A stretch of DNA of 64,000 bases from Candidatus Fermentibacteraceae bacterium (GCA_016744855.1 JADGDO010000001.1:62001-126000), one strand, 5' to 3'; counted from the first letter of the stretch, positions 51,900 through 62,140 are shown. Made by a program: numbers and translations. The notes: generated by a model not told the origin, from the letters alone.

Positions 51900-54800
51900 T
51901 CAGTTCAAGATGATTACTTTCCTAGTCAAAGCATCGAAATCAGATCCTTGGATAGATATCGTATACATTCCAGAGGGAAGCCTGCAATCTGTTTCAGAAT
52001 CAAAGATCAGGTTTGTAGTTCCTGATTGTAGAGGTTCTGTTTCTCTGTTGAGCACCACTCTGCCGTCAATGGAATAGACCGTGATGTTTAGACCAAGGGG
52101 AAGAGGAGAGGGCAGATTCATCGTGAGTTGAATTGATTCTGCCGGTGTTGGAATGATAATTTCTGTTTCCATTTCAGGAAAAAGTACCTCATCAACCCTA
52201 GCCGTGTTGTTGGTCTCATCTGATTCTGTGTGTTTGTTAAAAGGGTCGGCTGTTACGGTAAACTCAGTTTCGGCAGCTGAAGCAAATCTCTGTCTCAAGG
52301 GAATCTCCACAGTATATCTGCCATTTTCTAGGCTGATCAGTGTTGTTCCCAGAATTCTACCATGCAGGAAAACAGAGACTTCCACAGTTTCCTTCTCACA
52401 GAGGGACGAGAATTCAGCAGCATCTACTGACAGAGAAGTAGATGCCGTGCGTATCTGCTCGACTCCTTTTATCTCTATATCTACAAAAACTGTAAGGTTG
52501 CCATTACCTGCTCCTGCCACTGCAGTTCGAGGGTTGTTTGAAATTAGTATATCCAGGCTTGCTCTGTTTTGGCCTTGGTTGTAGAAACCGCTTCTATGAG
52601 GATCTGCCTGATACATGTGCCAGCCATCATCGGTGTAGCTTCCCTGTTGCCAGTTGAACAATGTAGCAACACCGGAGTAATCAATGTATAGAATTTCTGC
52701 AGATTCGTTGCCGTCAAGATCACACAGTGCCGGCGCAGGCCAGGAACTCTCCCTGTTTCCTCCAGGGAAACCATCAATCATAGCCGTTCCATTATGTGGA
52801 TCAAATCCGCAGCATAGCGAGGAGAAGCCACAGAAAACTGTCATATCATCTGAACCTGGCATTGATGTAAGGCCGGTAACCAGTTGAGATTTTACTCGTG
52901 CACCACCTCCACCCACTATAGGGTTGAAGGGGATCAGGTTACTCCTGAAATCTTCATTACCACTGATCAAATCCCATCCGATAACGTATCCCTCTGCGTT
53001 GAACAACCCACCGTTTAAGGAATAAATAACCTCAAGACCGGAGTCATCGTCCACATTTCCCAAAGATGGTCCCGGCATGTTTCCATAGGAATCAAGACCT
53101 GTCAGCCATTCTGTCTGCCAGACAAGAGAAAGTTCAATACCGGTTTCTGAATCCAGGCGATAGACCCAAACTTTTTTATAAGAAGAGCTAGTGTCATCCA
53201 TCTTTGCCGCACCTGCAATGTAATAGTTCCCATTCTGCTCGGCAGCTGCAAGTGTCCCGTATGATCTTGCCATTTCACCAGAGGTATCAAGTTCAGGAAG
53301 AGTGTGTTCTGAGATAGATACTGCACCAGCTGGCTGGAAATCAGCGATGAGAAGATTTGTGCCGATACCGCTCGAGCCGTAGGATGTTGTAATCAGTTCT
53401 TCGAATCCGTCCTCATCAAAATCGACTGCTGTTGGAGAACTGAAGAAATATCCCTGAAGTTGAACTGGGAACTCACTACTGTAGTTAATCCAGCTGCTTT
53501 TTAGCCCATCAAGCCGCCATACATAGAGATGAGGTGTGCCCCCATTGCTTCCTCTGGTCCGGAGAGCAATTTCAAGAGAAGTGCTGTTGTCTGCCTGGAA
53601 GAGAACAGGAGTTCCTGCAATGTTTGGGGATGCAATTTCCTCATTCACACCGGTTGAAGCTATTTCAGAAGAAGTCCAAAATCCACTGAACCTGTTGAAG
53701 AGAAGTATTGCTATCTGCTCCTGGTTCTGAACCTCTATTTTCCTCTGACATGAGACGATGATTTCCAGATTTGAATCTCCGTCCACATCACCCACAGCGC
53801 AGCCAAGAAATCTGTCAAACTCGAACCCTGCTGGAGGGTAAAGCTTTATACAGGATCCATTTCTCTCGATAATGTTTACAACACCGAATGCTGTAGCGAC
53901 TATAATCTCATCACTTCCATCATTATCAATGTCTGCTATTACTGCACCGGCACCCGGGGAGCCTTCAAGATGAAGCGGCCAGCCTTCTACAACAGGACAA
54001 GTCGTATTGGCTGAGAGTTCAAGCGGTGCGCTTTCTCTGCCTATTGCATCAACCGCAGTAACTTCAATACCGTAACTCATGCCTGGAAGAAGTCCTTCCA
54101 GAGTAATTTGCTTCGCAGGAACTGGAAGAGGGAATACTCTGTTTTGTTCAATTCCATCGTCCAGATAAACATAGAAACCTTCAGCATCTACGCTAGTGCT
54201 GAAGTGTTCCCAAACAAGGCTAAGGTAGTCTTCACCGGTTTCATAGGTTTGCAGATCAATCGGAGTCTCCAGGCCATAGGGTTGTAGAAGTACTATTTCC
54301 TCAACATCGATATTTCGTGCTGTGAAGCTTCCACCATCACTGTTAACTGTAACATCGAAGGAACAACCGGGGAATCCCGGTTTGACCCAGGACGAAGTGG
54401 AACTCATCGGTAAAACTGTAAGGTTCAGCTCGCCACTCAGATTTTCAGCTCTGTTTGATTCGAGCGAAGAGTGGGAGAGTGTATTAACCTGATATTGAAC
54501 AGGAGGAACAAGATTATCAAGGGTAATTTCCAGGTTTTCACCCTCTCCAAGTCCTGTATTGACCAGAAGCAAATCACTCAGGTTGATCAATGCAGTTCTG
54601 CCACTGGAATTGTCTGCTGATGGATTCATAAGAGTAAGAGAATAACTCTCTGAGAATACGGTAAGAAAGAGGGGTGAATTCCAGTTGAGGGTTCCAGTTG
54701 AAGATGTGTAGGAAAAAGAAAGATTGAATTCAAGAGTAGTAAAACCAGGAACATCAGGAATCAATTGTAAAGAAATGGGAACTATCGAATTTGCTGAACT

Positions 54801-57176
54801 TCCGGGGGATATGTCGCCAAATGATGAGGAGTTGTTCGAAATGAAATCTACATACTCCTGTCCAGATGTCTGCGTCATTTGCACTGACACAGCTGATCCT
54901 GTTTCCCCTCCTGTGTTTATTGCTGTAAGATTGATATTGACAGATTCTCCGGGGTTCGCAGTGCCATCACCCTCTGCATCTACAGTAAAGCTTTGCAGGG
55001 AAATTATCGGCATTGAGGCGGGTAGAACATCAATAGTTATTCTGTCCGGGATATAGTCAGCTGTGGTAGTTTCATATAGATTCTTCTGCTTCCTACGTTT
55101 GACTGCTGTTAGCACCAGTTCACTATCTCCGTCTGCTACACACACAGCTGTGAATGTTGCATTACCTTCTTCATCTGTTTCCGTTAGCGAAAAGAGCTCA
55201 TCTTTTTTCCAGAGACAAACCACTGCGTTTTCAACAGGATAAGTGCCGTCAGTTACCGTGACTGTAACGTCTCCCGGAAGACCCTCTTGAAGAAAGAAAG
55301 TCTGTGTAGAGATGGATAGTCTTTCAGGGTTGTCACGCCATACATACATCAGAGGGGATCCAAGAAGATTTAGATGAAGAAAGGGAAGGTTAGTCATATT
55401 TTTCGAGCATCTATAGGCCGCTCCGAGGGAACTCAGAGGCCAATGCAGCGATTGGAGTTGGAACTGTTCAGCTATCCATCCGGTGTTATAAAGTGCATCG
55501 CAAAGAGCGTAAGCGGTGATTTTTTGAGAATGAAGCCCACCGCGAGAATTTGCCATTACTGCCACAAGACCGGAATTGGAAGAAGTGAGCAGACCGGCTT
55601 CACTAAAACAGTAGGCACCGTCAAAGTGGCCCGTTTCACAGCCGAGTGACCAGAGAATTGAGGGTTTCCCGGTGTTGTTCATGGTTGCAAAGTCAGAGTC
55701 CCACATGTATTGACCAAGAGTGCCGTTACCAGCCGTAGCAAGCTTATGAATTTCTGAATGATCTGCGTGAATAATGAGGTTGTAACCACTGTCAAATTCA
55801 CTTAGAGCCGACTGACGATCAAGATCTCCACCTGCCAGAGAGTGTGGAAAATAGAGGGTACCGGGAGGGTCTATATGATCAGGATAGGCTGCCGAGTCTT
55901 TCAGCTGGTACAGAAGAGCATTCATATCATCTGCACCGTTCCCTGCTGGATTATTGGATCCGATAAGCAGGATTTTTCTGGCAAAATCACTCGGGAATAC
56001 ATCTGGTTCTTCGTATAGTTTTATTTTTGTGATGAAAAGTTCGATTTCCTCAACATTGTTTACCGGCCATCGGCCGAGACAGAGATCAATGTAACCTCCA
56101 GTTTGGTTTGTACGCCAGTTGGAACCGTCATAAGACCAGCTGCCATCTATGTCAGAGTAGTAATCATCTGATGGGAGCAGATACGCTGGAAAAGGACCAG
56201 GCGAGTAATTCCACCCGTTGCATTCTCTGATCGGTACAACAGCATCATCCCCCCCGAGAATTACCGCCTGAATTCCCCATTCGAGGTGAGCATCTCTGAT
56301 AAAATTCCTAATCCTCTGTTGGGTGTCACATCCAGAGTAGTATTGATTTATCCATTCAACAGTACGAGTAGTTGTTACAATTCCCTGCTGGGTACGGTAA
56401 TCTGCGAATTCCTCGAAATTCTCCTCAAATTCACTTGAAGTGATAATCACCATGTCTACGCCATCACCCGCTGATGAGGGAGACTGAGTGATGGAAAGAG
56501 GTGATACTCTGTCGCTGAAATTAACAAGCGGAGTTGCTGGATATGATGAAATCTCACTCTGATTTGAGACAAGATTAAGAATTCCCCGGTTTCTTGTATT
56601 AGAACTCCAGTCTGTTTCTCGGCGGGGTATGATCTGTTCAAACTCTGATGGACCTGTTCTGATATCAAGTGTCAGTGTTGTAAGCAGAAGGACAGTACTG
56701 TCTGCAGGTAAATATCTAACAGGTGAGCCGGAAAGAGTGGCCACCGAATATCCCATGGCAGAACCCTGTCTGGAGACTTCAACTGGCTGGGTAGGGTAAG
56801 GTTCAGATGAGTTGTATACGATGGGATTTGCAGTTGTGAAAGTAGTATCCGAGAGAAGTCCGGTCTGGGCAGGGTATAGGAAGTATTTTCCAGGTAGGGG
56901 AATCCACGTTTCCTCTATGATATTGATTGAGTTTATCTGGCAACCGGGCGGGATCAGGATAGTTATTGATTTGAGGGGTAAGGTGGGGTAACCTGCTTCT
57001 GTAATCCCATCTGCAGGCAGGGTGAACCCATCGAGTGAGATCAGGTGATACTCTGTTCCCGACAGTTGTATAGTGTCTACAGTAATATCAGCCGGATTAC
57101 ACGTGAAGTGGTTCCCGGTCGAAGCGTATCCATCGGTAATGCAGATAAGCAGTAGCAGGTTCAGCAGCCTGAACAA
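51900..57176 (-). CDS. Gingipain-like C25 cysteine peptidase with FG-GAP region and C-terminal sorting domain
   Basis: 1758 residues. Signal peptide about 1-18, then a gingipain propeptide-like region (about 20-220). The C25 catalytic domain starts at VDMVIITSSEFEENFEEFADYR. The dyad is visible as His in LIIHADHS near 469 and Cys in SLGCETGHFDG near 511. Further on are Ig-like and fibronectin type III domains (LVWEHFSTSVDAEGFYVYL) and VCBS/FG-GAP repeats (VIADIDNDGSDEIIVAT, GDVDGDSNLEIIVS). The last 80 residues form a sorting domain (VYSIDGRVV, LPSGMYTISI, KVIILN) like that of type IX-secreted proteins. Probably a cell-surface protease. Confidence 0.9.
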   Translation of the reverse strand: MFRLLNLLLLICITDGYASTGNHFTCNPADITVDTIQLSGTEYHLISLDGFTLPADGITEAGYPTLPLKSITILIPPGCQINSINIIEETWIPLPGKYFLYPAQTGLLSDTTFTTANPIVYNSSEPYPTQPVEVSRQGSAMGYSVATLSGSPVRYLPADSTVLLLTTLTLDIRTGPSEFEQIIPRRETDWSSNTRNRGILNLVSNQSEISSYPATPLVNFSDRVSPLSITQSPSSAGDGVDMVIITSSEFEENFEEFADYRTQQGIVTTTRTVEWINQYYSGCDTQQRIRNFIRDAHLEWGIQAVILGGDDAVVPIRECNGWNYSPGPFPAYLLPSDDYYSDIDGSWSYDGSNWRTNQTGGYIDLCLGRWPVNNVEEIELFITKIKLYEEPDVFPSDFARKILLIGSNNPAGNGADDMNALLYQLKDSAAYPDHIDPPGTLYFPHSLAGGDLDRQSALSEFDSGYNLIIHADHSEIHKLATAGNGTLGQYMWDSDFATMNNTGKPSILWSLGCETGHFDGAYCFSEAGLLTSSNSGLVAVMANSRGGLHSQKITAYALCDALYNTGWIAEQFQLQSLHWPLSSLGAAYRCSKNMTNLPFLHLNLLGSPLMYVWRDNPERLSISTQTFFLQEGLPGDVTVTVTDGTYPVENAVVCLWKKDELFSLTETDEEGNATFTAVCVADGDSELVLTAVKRRKQKNLYETTTADYIPDRITIDVLPASMPIISLQSFTVDAEGDGTANPGESVNINLTAINTGGETGSAVSVQMTQTSGQEYVDFISNNSSSFGDISPGSSANSIVPISLQLIPDVPGFTTLEFNLSFSYTSSTGTLNWNSPLFLTVFSESYSLTLMNPSADNSSGRTALINLSDLLLVNTGLGEGENLEITLDNLVPPVQYQVNTLSHSSLESNRAENLSGELNLTVLPMSSTSSWVKPGFPGCSFDVTVNSDGGSFTARNIDVEEIVLLQPYGLETPIDLQTYETGEDYLSLVWEHFSTSVDAEGFYVYLDDGIEQNRVFPLPVPAKQITLEGLLPGMSYGIEVTAVDAIGRESAPLELSANTTCPVVEGWPLHLEGSPGAGAVIADIDNDGSDEIIVATAFGVVNIIERNGSCIKLYPPAGFEFDRFLGCAVGDVDGDSNLEIIVSCQRKIEVQNQEQIAILLFNRFSGFWTSSEIASTGVNEEIASPNIAGTPVLFQADNSTSLEIALRTRGSNGGTPHLYVWRLDGLKSSWINYSSEFPVQLQGYFFSSPTAVDFDEDGFEELITTSYGSSGIGTNLLIADFQPAGAVSISEHTLPELDTSGEMARSYGTLAAAEQNGNYYIAGAAKMDDTSSSYKKVWVYRLDSETGIELSLVWQTEWLTGLDSYGNMPGPSLGNVDDDSGLEVIYSLNGGLFNAEGYVIGWDLISGNEDFRSNLIPFNPIVGGGGARVKSQLVTGLTSMPGSDDMTVFCGFSSLCCGFDPHNGTAMIDGFPGGNRESSWPAPALCDLDGNESAEILYIDYSGVATLFNWQQGSYTDDGWHMYQADPHRSGFYNQGQNRASLDILISNNPRTAVAGAGNGNLTVFVDIEIKGVEQIRTASTSLSVDAAEFSSLCEKETVEVSVFLHGRILGTTLISLENGRYTVEIPLRQRFASAAETEFTVTADPFNKHTESDETNNTARVDEVLFPEMETEIIIPTPAESIQLTMNLPSPLPLGLNITVYSIDGRVVLNRETEPLQSGTTNLIFDSETDCRLPSGMYTISIQGSDFDALTRKVIILN

Positions 57177-57328
57177 GAAGATCTCCCTTATTATTGGTAA
57201 TCAGATAAATCCAAATCTCTGAGGAAGTAATATCACTTCTTTTTACTGTCTTTGGAAAGTCGTCTTCCCGGTGCAGCTGTTTTCTTCGGTTTCTGCTTAT
57301 ACTTCAGAAGTTGGGAGGAGGAGAATAC

Positions 57329-57793
57329 ATGAAGAAAGTCTTTAGAATTTCTGGGTTAATAGTCGCTGTTGCTGCAACTGGAATCCTTGCAGCAATTGCT
57401 ATTCCTCAATACAACACTGCAAAAACGAACACCAGAGCTGCCAGGATAATTAGTGATACCAGAGTAATTTTGAATGCGGCTCAAGTTTTTCATGCAGAAA
57501 ATGGATACTATCCTGAGAATGGTTTTTTGCCTCAAGGTTTCAATATGAATATGCATAATGAAGACTGGGATATTAGCTATACATTCTACAATTACCGGAA
57601 CACAGACGGAAATGCGGAAGAAAACATTGAATGGGCCAGAACCTTTGGCGCATGGACTGCTATCAGTGTTTTTTCGGAGGACCAGAAACTTCTTGAAGCT
57701 ATAGTTGAAACGGCTCCGGGTTATGCAGTTCCTCTTGAAGATTTTTGTGGGTACAAGCGAGTTGCTGTTATTCTGGAACCCTACCTTCCCTAA
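57329..57793 (+). CDS. Type IV pilin-like protein with degenerate N-terminus
   Basis: 154 residues from the ATG at 57329 (GGGAGGAGGAG upstream). The N-terminal helix GLIVAVAATGILAAIAIPQYNTAK strongly resembles the pilin/pseudopilin signature. However, after the candidate Gly cleavage site the usual FTLIE is replaced by LIVAV, so Glu+5 is missing. The body ARIISDTRVILNAAQVFHAENGYYPEN follows the pseudopilin pattern. It may be a minor pseudopilin, or anchored without processing. No other pilus genes are near. Confidence 0.75.
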   Translation: MKKVFRISGLIVAVAATGILAAIAIPQYNTAKTNTRAARIISDTRVILNAAQVFHAENGYYPENGFLPQGFNMNMHNEDWDISYTFYNYRNTDGNAEENIEWARTFGAWTAISVFSEDQKLLEAIVETAPGYAVPLEDFCGYKRVAVILEPYLP

Positions 57794-57801
57794 AAGATTA
57801 A

Positions 57802-57835
57802 GCAAAAGCCGCCGGTAAAACACGACGGCTTTTGC
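57802..57835. terminator. Hairpin between convergent genes
   Basis: GCAAAAGCCG pairs with CGGCTTTTGC across a GC-rich, slightly bulged centre. It lies 8 bases after the pilin-like stop and about 20 bases before the end of the DUF3160 gene, so it can serve both directions. Confidence 0.7.
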
Positions 57836-57854
57836 ATTTGAATCCGGTATCCTG

Positions 57855-60023
57855 TTATTCGGAGATGTAGCTACCTGTCCACTCCGGCCTCTGATGCGGG
57901 TCATTGCGAAGCATCTCACGCCAGGCTTCGTCCGTGAGTCTGTCTGACATTGGATGTGTGAATTCGTAGTAACTGAGCACAGGGCCGATTGCAGCCTCTA
58001 TGACACCGTCTGCCCGTCTGTAGATAACTACGCAGTTATCAAGATTACCTGAAGCTACTTCCAGTACCCTTGAAGAGTTCTGATCGGTATGCACATCTGC
58101 GATCAGACTCGTTTCGAGACCCTCAGTTGTAACGGCACCCCATGAAATCGTGCTTTCTAGGTGTTCTGCAAAACCTTTTAGAAAATCTGCATCACTAGCA
58201 GTCAGAATTTCACCCGACAGTTCTCTTGATGCAATGTTCTGAAGTCGTCCCAGAAGGGACTCTGCATTGCTGAAACGATTCGTAATGTTCTCATCTGTGA
58301 GCTCGTAGAACTCAAGACCCCTTTCAGCCATCTGCAGGGTTGCTCTGAGTTCAGCATAAACCTCAGGAACAGGCTCAACAAAACCCGCTGAGGGAACCGG
58401 TTCATCCATGCCGGGGCAACAGCCTGCCATTGGAGTGTAACTTTGTTTCGCATAAAGGATTGTGTCATGTCTTAGCATTGCCCATGAGGCCAGGAAGGTT
58501 GAAAGGGTACAGCGGTTCCATTCATCCGTCTGCATAAAGCCCGGGTAGCCTTCTCCCCGAGGAGTTGATAGAAGTCGAAGAGAATGCAGCCAAGACATAT
58601 AAAGGGTTGCATGCCAATCTTCCGGGGAGTAGTTATCTACCATGCTTTGCATATTTTCCAGCGTTTCAGTGTACTTACCGAAAAGCATAGTTCCGTTTCC
58701 ATCGATAATTTGAAGAGCTGCCTCACATCTGAAAGATGCTGCTACATCCAGACCGGAAGGCATGAATCTCTGCTCTCCACGTGGATTGGGGGTGATGTTG
58801 GGGAAGACGAACTTACCAAGCATCTCGCTGTCGGGGGTGTAACGCTGGCCGAAAAACCTGAACCCTGTGGTCTTGGAGAGCAGTGCATTTAACTGGGCGG
58901 GATCGAATTCCCCCGATTCATCCGGCATCACAACAGATTCACCCGTTCCGCTGTAGATAGCGGGGCTTTCATAATTTTCTGCGATGAACTGTTTGAAACT
59001 GTTAGTGAAGTCCTCTGAATAGATATCGGTTGAATTTATGGACTCTCCTAAGATAGATTCTGCTGCTGTCTGGTATTGTGAAACGGAAAGATCGTCTGCG
59101 AAGCCGGCGAAGAAAGCAGTGATTTCATAGATTCTCTGCCACTTATACTTTAGAGGGAGCTCTTCAATTGTGATAGTATTGAGGTCGGAAATAACAAGCA
59201 AAGCTGCTTGAGTCATCTCTGCAGCTCTTTCCTCGGAGACGAGAAATTCTTCATCGGACCCCGAGGGTGATCCTCCCTTAAGAAGGAATGTTATCCTCCC
59301 CATGTACATCATTGCCATGAAGTAATTTTCCAGCTCCTCGCTTGCCGTGTAGTGACCGCGAGGGACGTACTGGGAATAGTCTTCCTTGTAACCGAAAACA
59401 GGACTGAGCTCGAAGCCCATATGAGCTCTCATCAGAGAAACTTCCTCTGCAACCTGTTCTGCGATTGAGCTGTGCGGTTGAAAATCTTTGTCGAGAAACA
59501 TGAGCGGTACAGCGAAGAATGCTGCATTGAGACTATTGTTTCTGCTCAAATTGCTGTTGTAGAGTTCTCTGCAGATTATCCCCAGGTCTGGGTTGAGGTG
59601 ATCTGTTTCAACCTGCTGCAGTATCTGGTCAAAGAAAATATGTAGCATATGCAGTGGTATTCCGCTCGAGACAAATATCGGTTGATTTGTCTCATTTAGA
59701 CGTTCAAATGCCGTTACTGGATTATCTGTAGGGTAGGGCTGGGGGAAGACAGCAAAGCCTGTTTGATCAATGTTGGCAGGCGGGTTTGACTGACCGGCAA
59801 TCAGCAGAACCTCTATGAGATTAATAACTTCTTCGGTTTCGAGGGGAAGATCTAGGGATCGCATTGAGGGGGATAATGTGTATTCTACTGGGGAGTAGAA
59901 TCTTGAAAATGACTCTTCCATAAGCACCACCTTCTGAAATACCAGTTCTTCTTCAGCCTGAGGAGTTGCAGAGCAGCTGGCTGCAATCAAAAAACAGGCC
60001 GAAAATGTAAGTGATCTTTTCAT
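57855..60023 (-). CDS. DUF3160-domain protein, probably a lipoprotein
   Basis: 722 residues from the ATG at 60023 (GGAAGGGTT upstream). The signal LTFSACFLIAASC offers a lipobox-like site. The DUF3160 core is recognisable by YTPDSEMLGKFVFPNITPNPRGEQRFMPSGLDVAA, and earlier by PLMFLDKDFQPHSS. An upstream in-frame ATG (60056) would interrupt the signal peptide. Biochemical function of the family is unknown; members are usually exported. Confidence 0.85.
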   Translation of the reverse strand: MKRSLTFSACFLIAASCSATPQAEEELVFQKVVLMEESFSRFYSPVEYTLSPSMRSLDLPLETEEVINLIEVLLIAGQSNPPANIDQTGFAVFPQPYPTDNPVTAFERLNETNQPIFVSSGIPLHMLHIFFDQILQQVETDHLNPDLGIICRELYNSNLSRNNSLNAAFFAVPLMFLDKDFQPHSSIAEQVAEEVSLMRAHMGFELSPVFGYKEDYSQYVPRGHYTASEELENYFMAMMYMGRITFLLKGGSPSGSDEEFLVSEERAAEMTQAALLVISDLNTITIEELPLKYKWQRIYEITAFFAGFADDLSVSQYQTAAESILGESINSTDIYSEDFTNSFKQFIAENYESPAIYSGTGESVVMPDESGEFDPAQLNALLSKTTGFRFFGQRYTPDSEMLGKFVFPNITPNPRGEQRFMPSGLDVAASFRCEAALQIIDGNGTMLFGKYTETLENMQSMVDNYSPEDWHATLYMSWLHSLRLLSTPRGEGYPGFMQTDEWNRCTLSTFLASWAMLRHDTILYAKQSYTPMAGCCPGMDEPVPSAGFVEPVPEVYAELRATLQMAERGLEFYELTDENITNRFSNAESLLGRLQNIASRELSGEILTASDADFLKGFAEHLESTISWGAVTTEGLETSLIADVHTDQNSSRVLEVASGNLDNCVVIYRRADGVIEAAIGPVLSYYEFTHPMSDRLTDEAWREMLRNDPHQRPEWTGSYISE

Positions 60024-60195
60024 GCTAACCCTTCCGGTTATTGATTCTTTATGCATACTAACACAAGTAGTACCTCTGAACCAGATGGTTATTCCCTTGG
60101 CTGTACCCGCTAGACACGGCAGGTATTTTCATGCATTGTTACCCACAATACCGGTTTTACAAAGGAATATGGGAGAGCGTTCGAAAGGAAATGAA

Positions 60196-60837
60196 ATGCC
60201 GGAGAGTAGACGACAGTTTTCTTTGCACAGGTTGGAAGGATTAACCGATGGAATATACGCTATCGCGATGACTCTTCTTGTCTTAAGTCTTCCGCTGCCT
60301 CAGATGGGCGGAGCCACTACAGAGAGCGACATAGTGAATCATCTGGGAGATTATTCTGACCTCTTCACCTCCTACGCAATTACTTTTCTTCTTCTTGGTA
60401 ATTTCTGGATAATACAGTTGAAGATTTTCAAATACATCAAGGCCAGTTGCGTTTCTCATCTATGGGTGAACTTGGGTGGCTTGCTGTTTGTCTGTCTCAT
60501 CCCGTTTTCATCTTCATTAATGGGTTACAACAATCACACCTTCACAGCAAATCTCTTTTTCCATCTCAATATTTTCCTTGTTTCAGTGTTCTTCCTGCTT
60601 CAGTGCAGAGTGTTGCTCGCTAACCCTGACACTATTGCTGACTCATTTGACAAATCAGCCATAAACAGGGTTATCAGAATTAACCTTGTTCTTCCTGTTA
60701 TTTCCCTTTTCGCGATGGGTTTATCATTCATCTCACCTGAATGGAGCATAATTCTCTATATAGCAGTTCCATTTCTTACAACAAAAATAAAGAGAATTAC
60801 TCCCGCAGCAACAAAAGAAAACAGCGATGATATATGA
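60196..60837 (+). CDS. TMEM175-family potassium channel-like membrane protein
   Basis: 213 residues from the ATG at 60196 (AAAGGAAATG upstream). RLEGLTDGIYAIAMTLLVLSL is the family's first pore helix (FSDGIxAIAxTLL), with Thr replacing Ser. Five or six helices follow, including FLLLGNFWIIQLKIFKYI. Bacterial members form tetrameric K+ channels. It overlaps the next reading frame by 11 bases, or precedes its likely start by 13. Confidence 0.85.
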   Translation: MPESRRQFSLHRLEGLTDGIYAIAMTLLVLSLPLPQMGGATTESDIVNHLGDYSDLFTSYAITFLLLGNFWIIQLKIFKYIKASCVSHLWVNLGGLLFVCLIPFSSSLMGYNNHTFTANLFFHLNIFLVSVFFLLQCRVLLANPDTIADSFDKSAINRVIRINLVLPVISLFAMGLSFISPEWSIILYIAVPFLTTKIKRITPAATKENSDDI

Positions 60838-60850
60838 AAAGAGGGCGGCT

Positions 60851-61225
60851 ATGCTTAGCAAACTTGTAAATGAGATAAGAGCGTTTAACAGTGAAAGAGA
60901 ATGGGATCAATACCATTCTCCTAAGAATCTGGCCACATGTGTGCTTATTGAAGCTGCTGAGTTAGCAGAAGTGTTCCAGTGGCTCACAGAGGAAGAAAGC
61001 TGGAAACCGGATAAAAAGGCCATGGGGGAGGCTGAGGACGAGATAGCTGATGTGTTTATTTATCTATTGAATCTTGCAGACAGGCTGGGAATTGATCCGG
61101 TCAAAGCTTCACACAAAAAGATTTTGAAGAATGCTGTTAAGTATCCAGCTGATGCTTCTCGGGGAAGCAGGCTCAAGTACACCGAACTGAAGGAAGGGGA
61201 AAATAGCGATGATGACAACAACTAG
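60851..61225 (+). CDS. MazG-like nucleotide pyrophosphohydrolase
   Basis: 124 residues from the ATG at 60851 (GAGGGCGGCT upstream). EREWDQYHSPKNLATCVLIEAAELAEVFQWLTEEE and EAEDEIADVFIYLLNLADRLGID carry the Mg2+-binding EAAEL and DEIADV motifs of the single-domain MazG/RS21-C6 type. It should hydrolyse (d)NTPs to monophosphates, a housecleaning role. Confidence 0.92.
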   Translation: MLSKLVNEIRAFNSEREWDQYHSPKNLATCVLIEAAELAEVFQWLTEEESWKPDKKAMGEAEDEIADVFIYLLNLADRLGIDPVKASHKKILKNAVKYPADASRGSRLKYTELKEGENSDDDNN

Positions 61226-61721
61226 TGTCTGTGTAGCTTTAGCTCTCCGATTGATGGATTTCTCTCCTGAATTGTGTTCTATGATTCTGTCACACTACAC
61301 ACATTCCGACTCTCAAATAGCAAACACTCTAGAGTCAGGTTCCTTCAATGAGGCAGCTGCAGGCTGGGTTACTGTTTTTCATATGGGGGAGAGAGGTATT
61401 CAAAACATTAACTTGTGTGAAATTACCCGTATTGAAGCACCCATGGCAGGTTTCCTGGTTGATGCAACAGGTTACCTGGAAGCAGACAGCGGGATTGTTT
61501 TCAATGTTTTCAGAACCGGAGTGTTTGATGGAACGGAGTACGCAGAGCAGCGCGGGGACGAGTTTGTCTTCTTGGCCGCAGGTACTGATGAAATGGGTGA
61601 AACTGTTCTCTTCCCAGCCTGTGTTGTTGAAGAAAACTTCGTTTATGAGTACGAATTTTTAGGAGACTCAGTCAGTTTCGTCGCTCTTTACGATAGGTTT
61701 CCGGCTATTACTGTGGAGTAA
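61209..61721 (+). CDS. Protein of unknown function
   Basis: 170 residues, overlapping the MazG-like gene by 17 bases. A short N-terminal hydrophobic stretch (VCVALALRLMDF) is a weak signal-peptide candidate. The remainder is acidic and beta-rich with three Cys. GAAGGGGAAA stands upstream of the ATG. No family recognised. Confidence 0.55.
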   Translation: MMTTTSVCVALALRLMDFSPELCSMILSHYTHSDSQIANTLESGSFNEAAAGWVTVFHMGERGIQNINLCEITRIEAPMAGFLVDATGYLEADSGIVFNVFRTGVFDGTEYAEQRGDEFVFLAAGTDEMGETVLFPACVVEENFVYEYEFLGDSVSFVALYDRFPAITVE

Positions 61722-62097
61722 GAGCGTTCTTCACTGCAATCATTATGCAGCGGCTGCTGCCTGTGGCACCTGAAACAACGTCAACGTCTGGGCTCTGCTG
61801 CTCAATCATGCGGGGTAGAATGTCGTGTGCTTCATAACCTTTTCCACCTCTCTGCTCTTGTATCTCAATATCTGTTATCTCTTGATTAACCACAGTTACA
61901 GAAAGCTTGACACCAACAACAAAATCACCCGCTTCTCCCAGGTAGGTTCCATCCTCTAAGATGCTCAGATCCATGTCTGTAATCTGTTCGGAGTTGAATT
62001 TATCATACATTCTGTTTAATCTGAGTTTAAACCAGCCACCAGCCAGAAGCGCCACAGCAAGAATTATAGAGAGCGTAATAAGAAGCTTCTTCCTCAT
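61708..62097 (-). CDS. FMN-binding domain protein
   Basis: 129 residues from the ATG at 62097. One N-terminal membrane helix, then an FMN_bind domain: GDFVVGVKLSVTVVNQEITDIEI, IEQQSPDVDVVSGATGSSRCIMIAVKNAL. The motif SGATGSS is the site where FMN is joined covalently to Thr in RnfG/NqrC-type proteins. It should be an extracytoplasmic electron carrier. The electron donor is not in the window. A membrane-side flavin carrier next to a predicted redox selenoprotein gene is notable but not proof of a link. Confidence 0.85.
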   Translation of the reverse strand: MRKKLLITLSIILAVALLAGGWFKLRLNRMYDKFNSEQITDMDLSILEDGTYLGEAGDFVVGVKLSVTVVNQEITDIEIQEQRGGKGYEAHDILPRMIEQQSPDVDVVSGATGSSRCIMIAVKNALTPQ

Positions 62098-62140
62098 AAT
62101 CACATTTCCTTTCAGGGTTTGTCCATCATCTCAAACCTAT

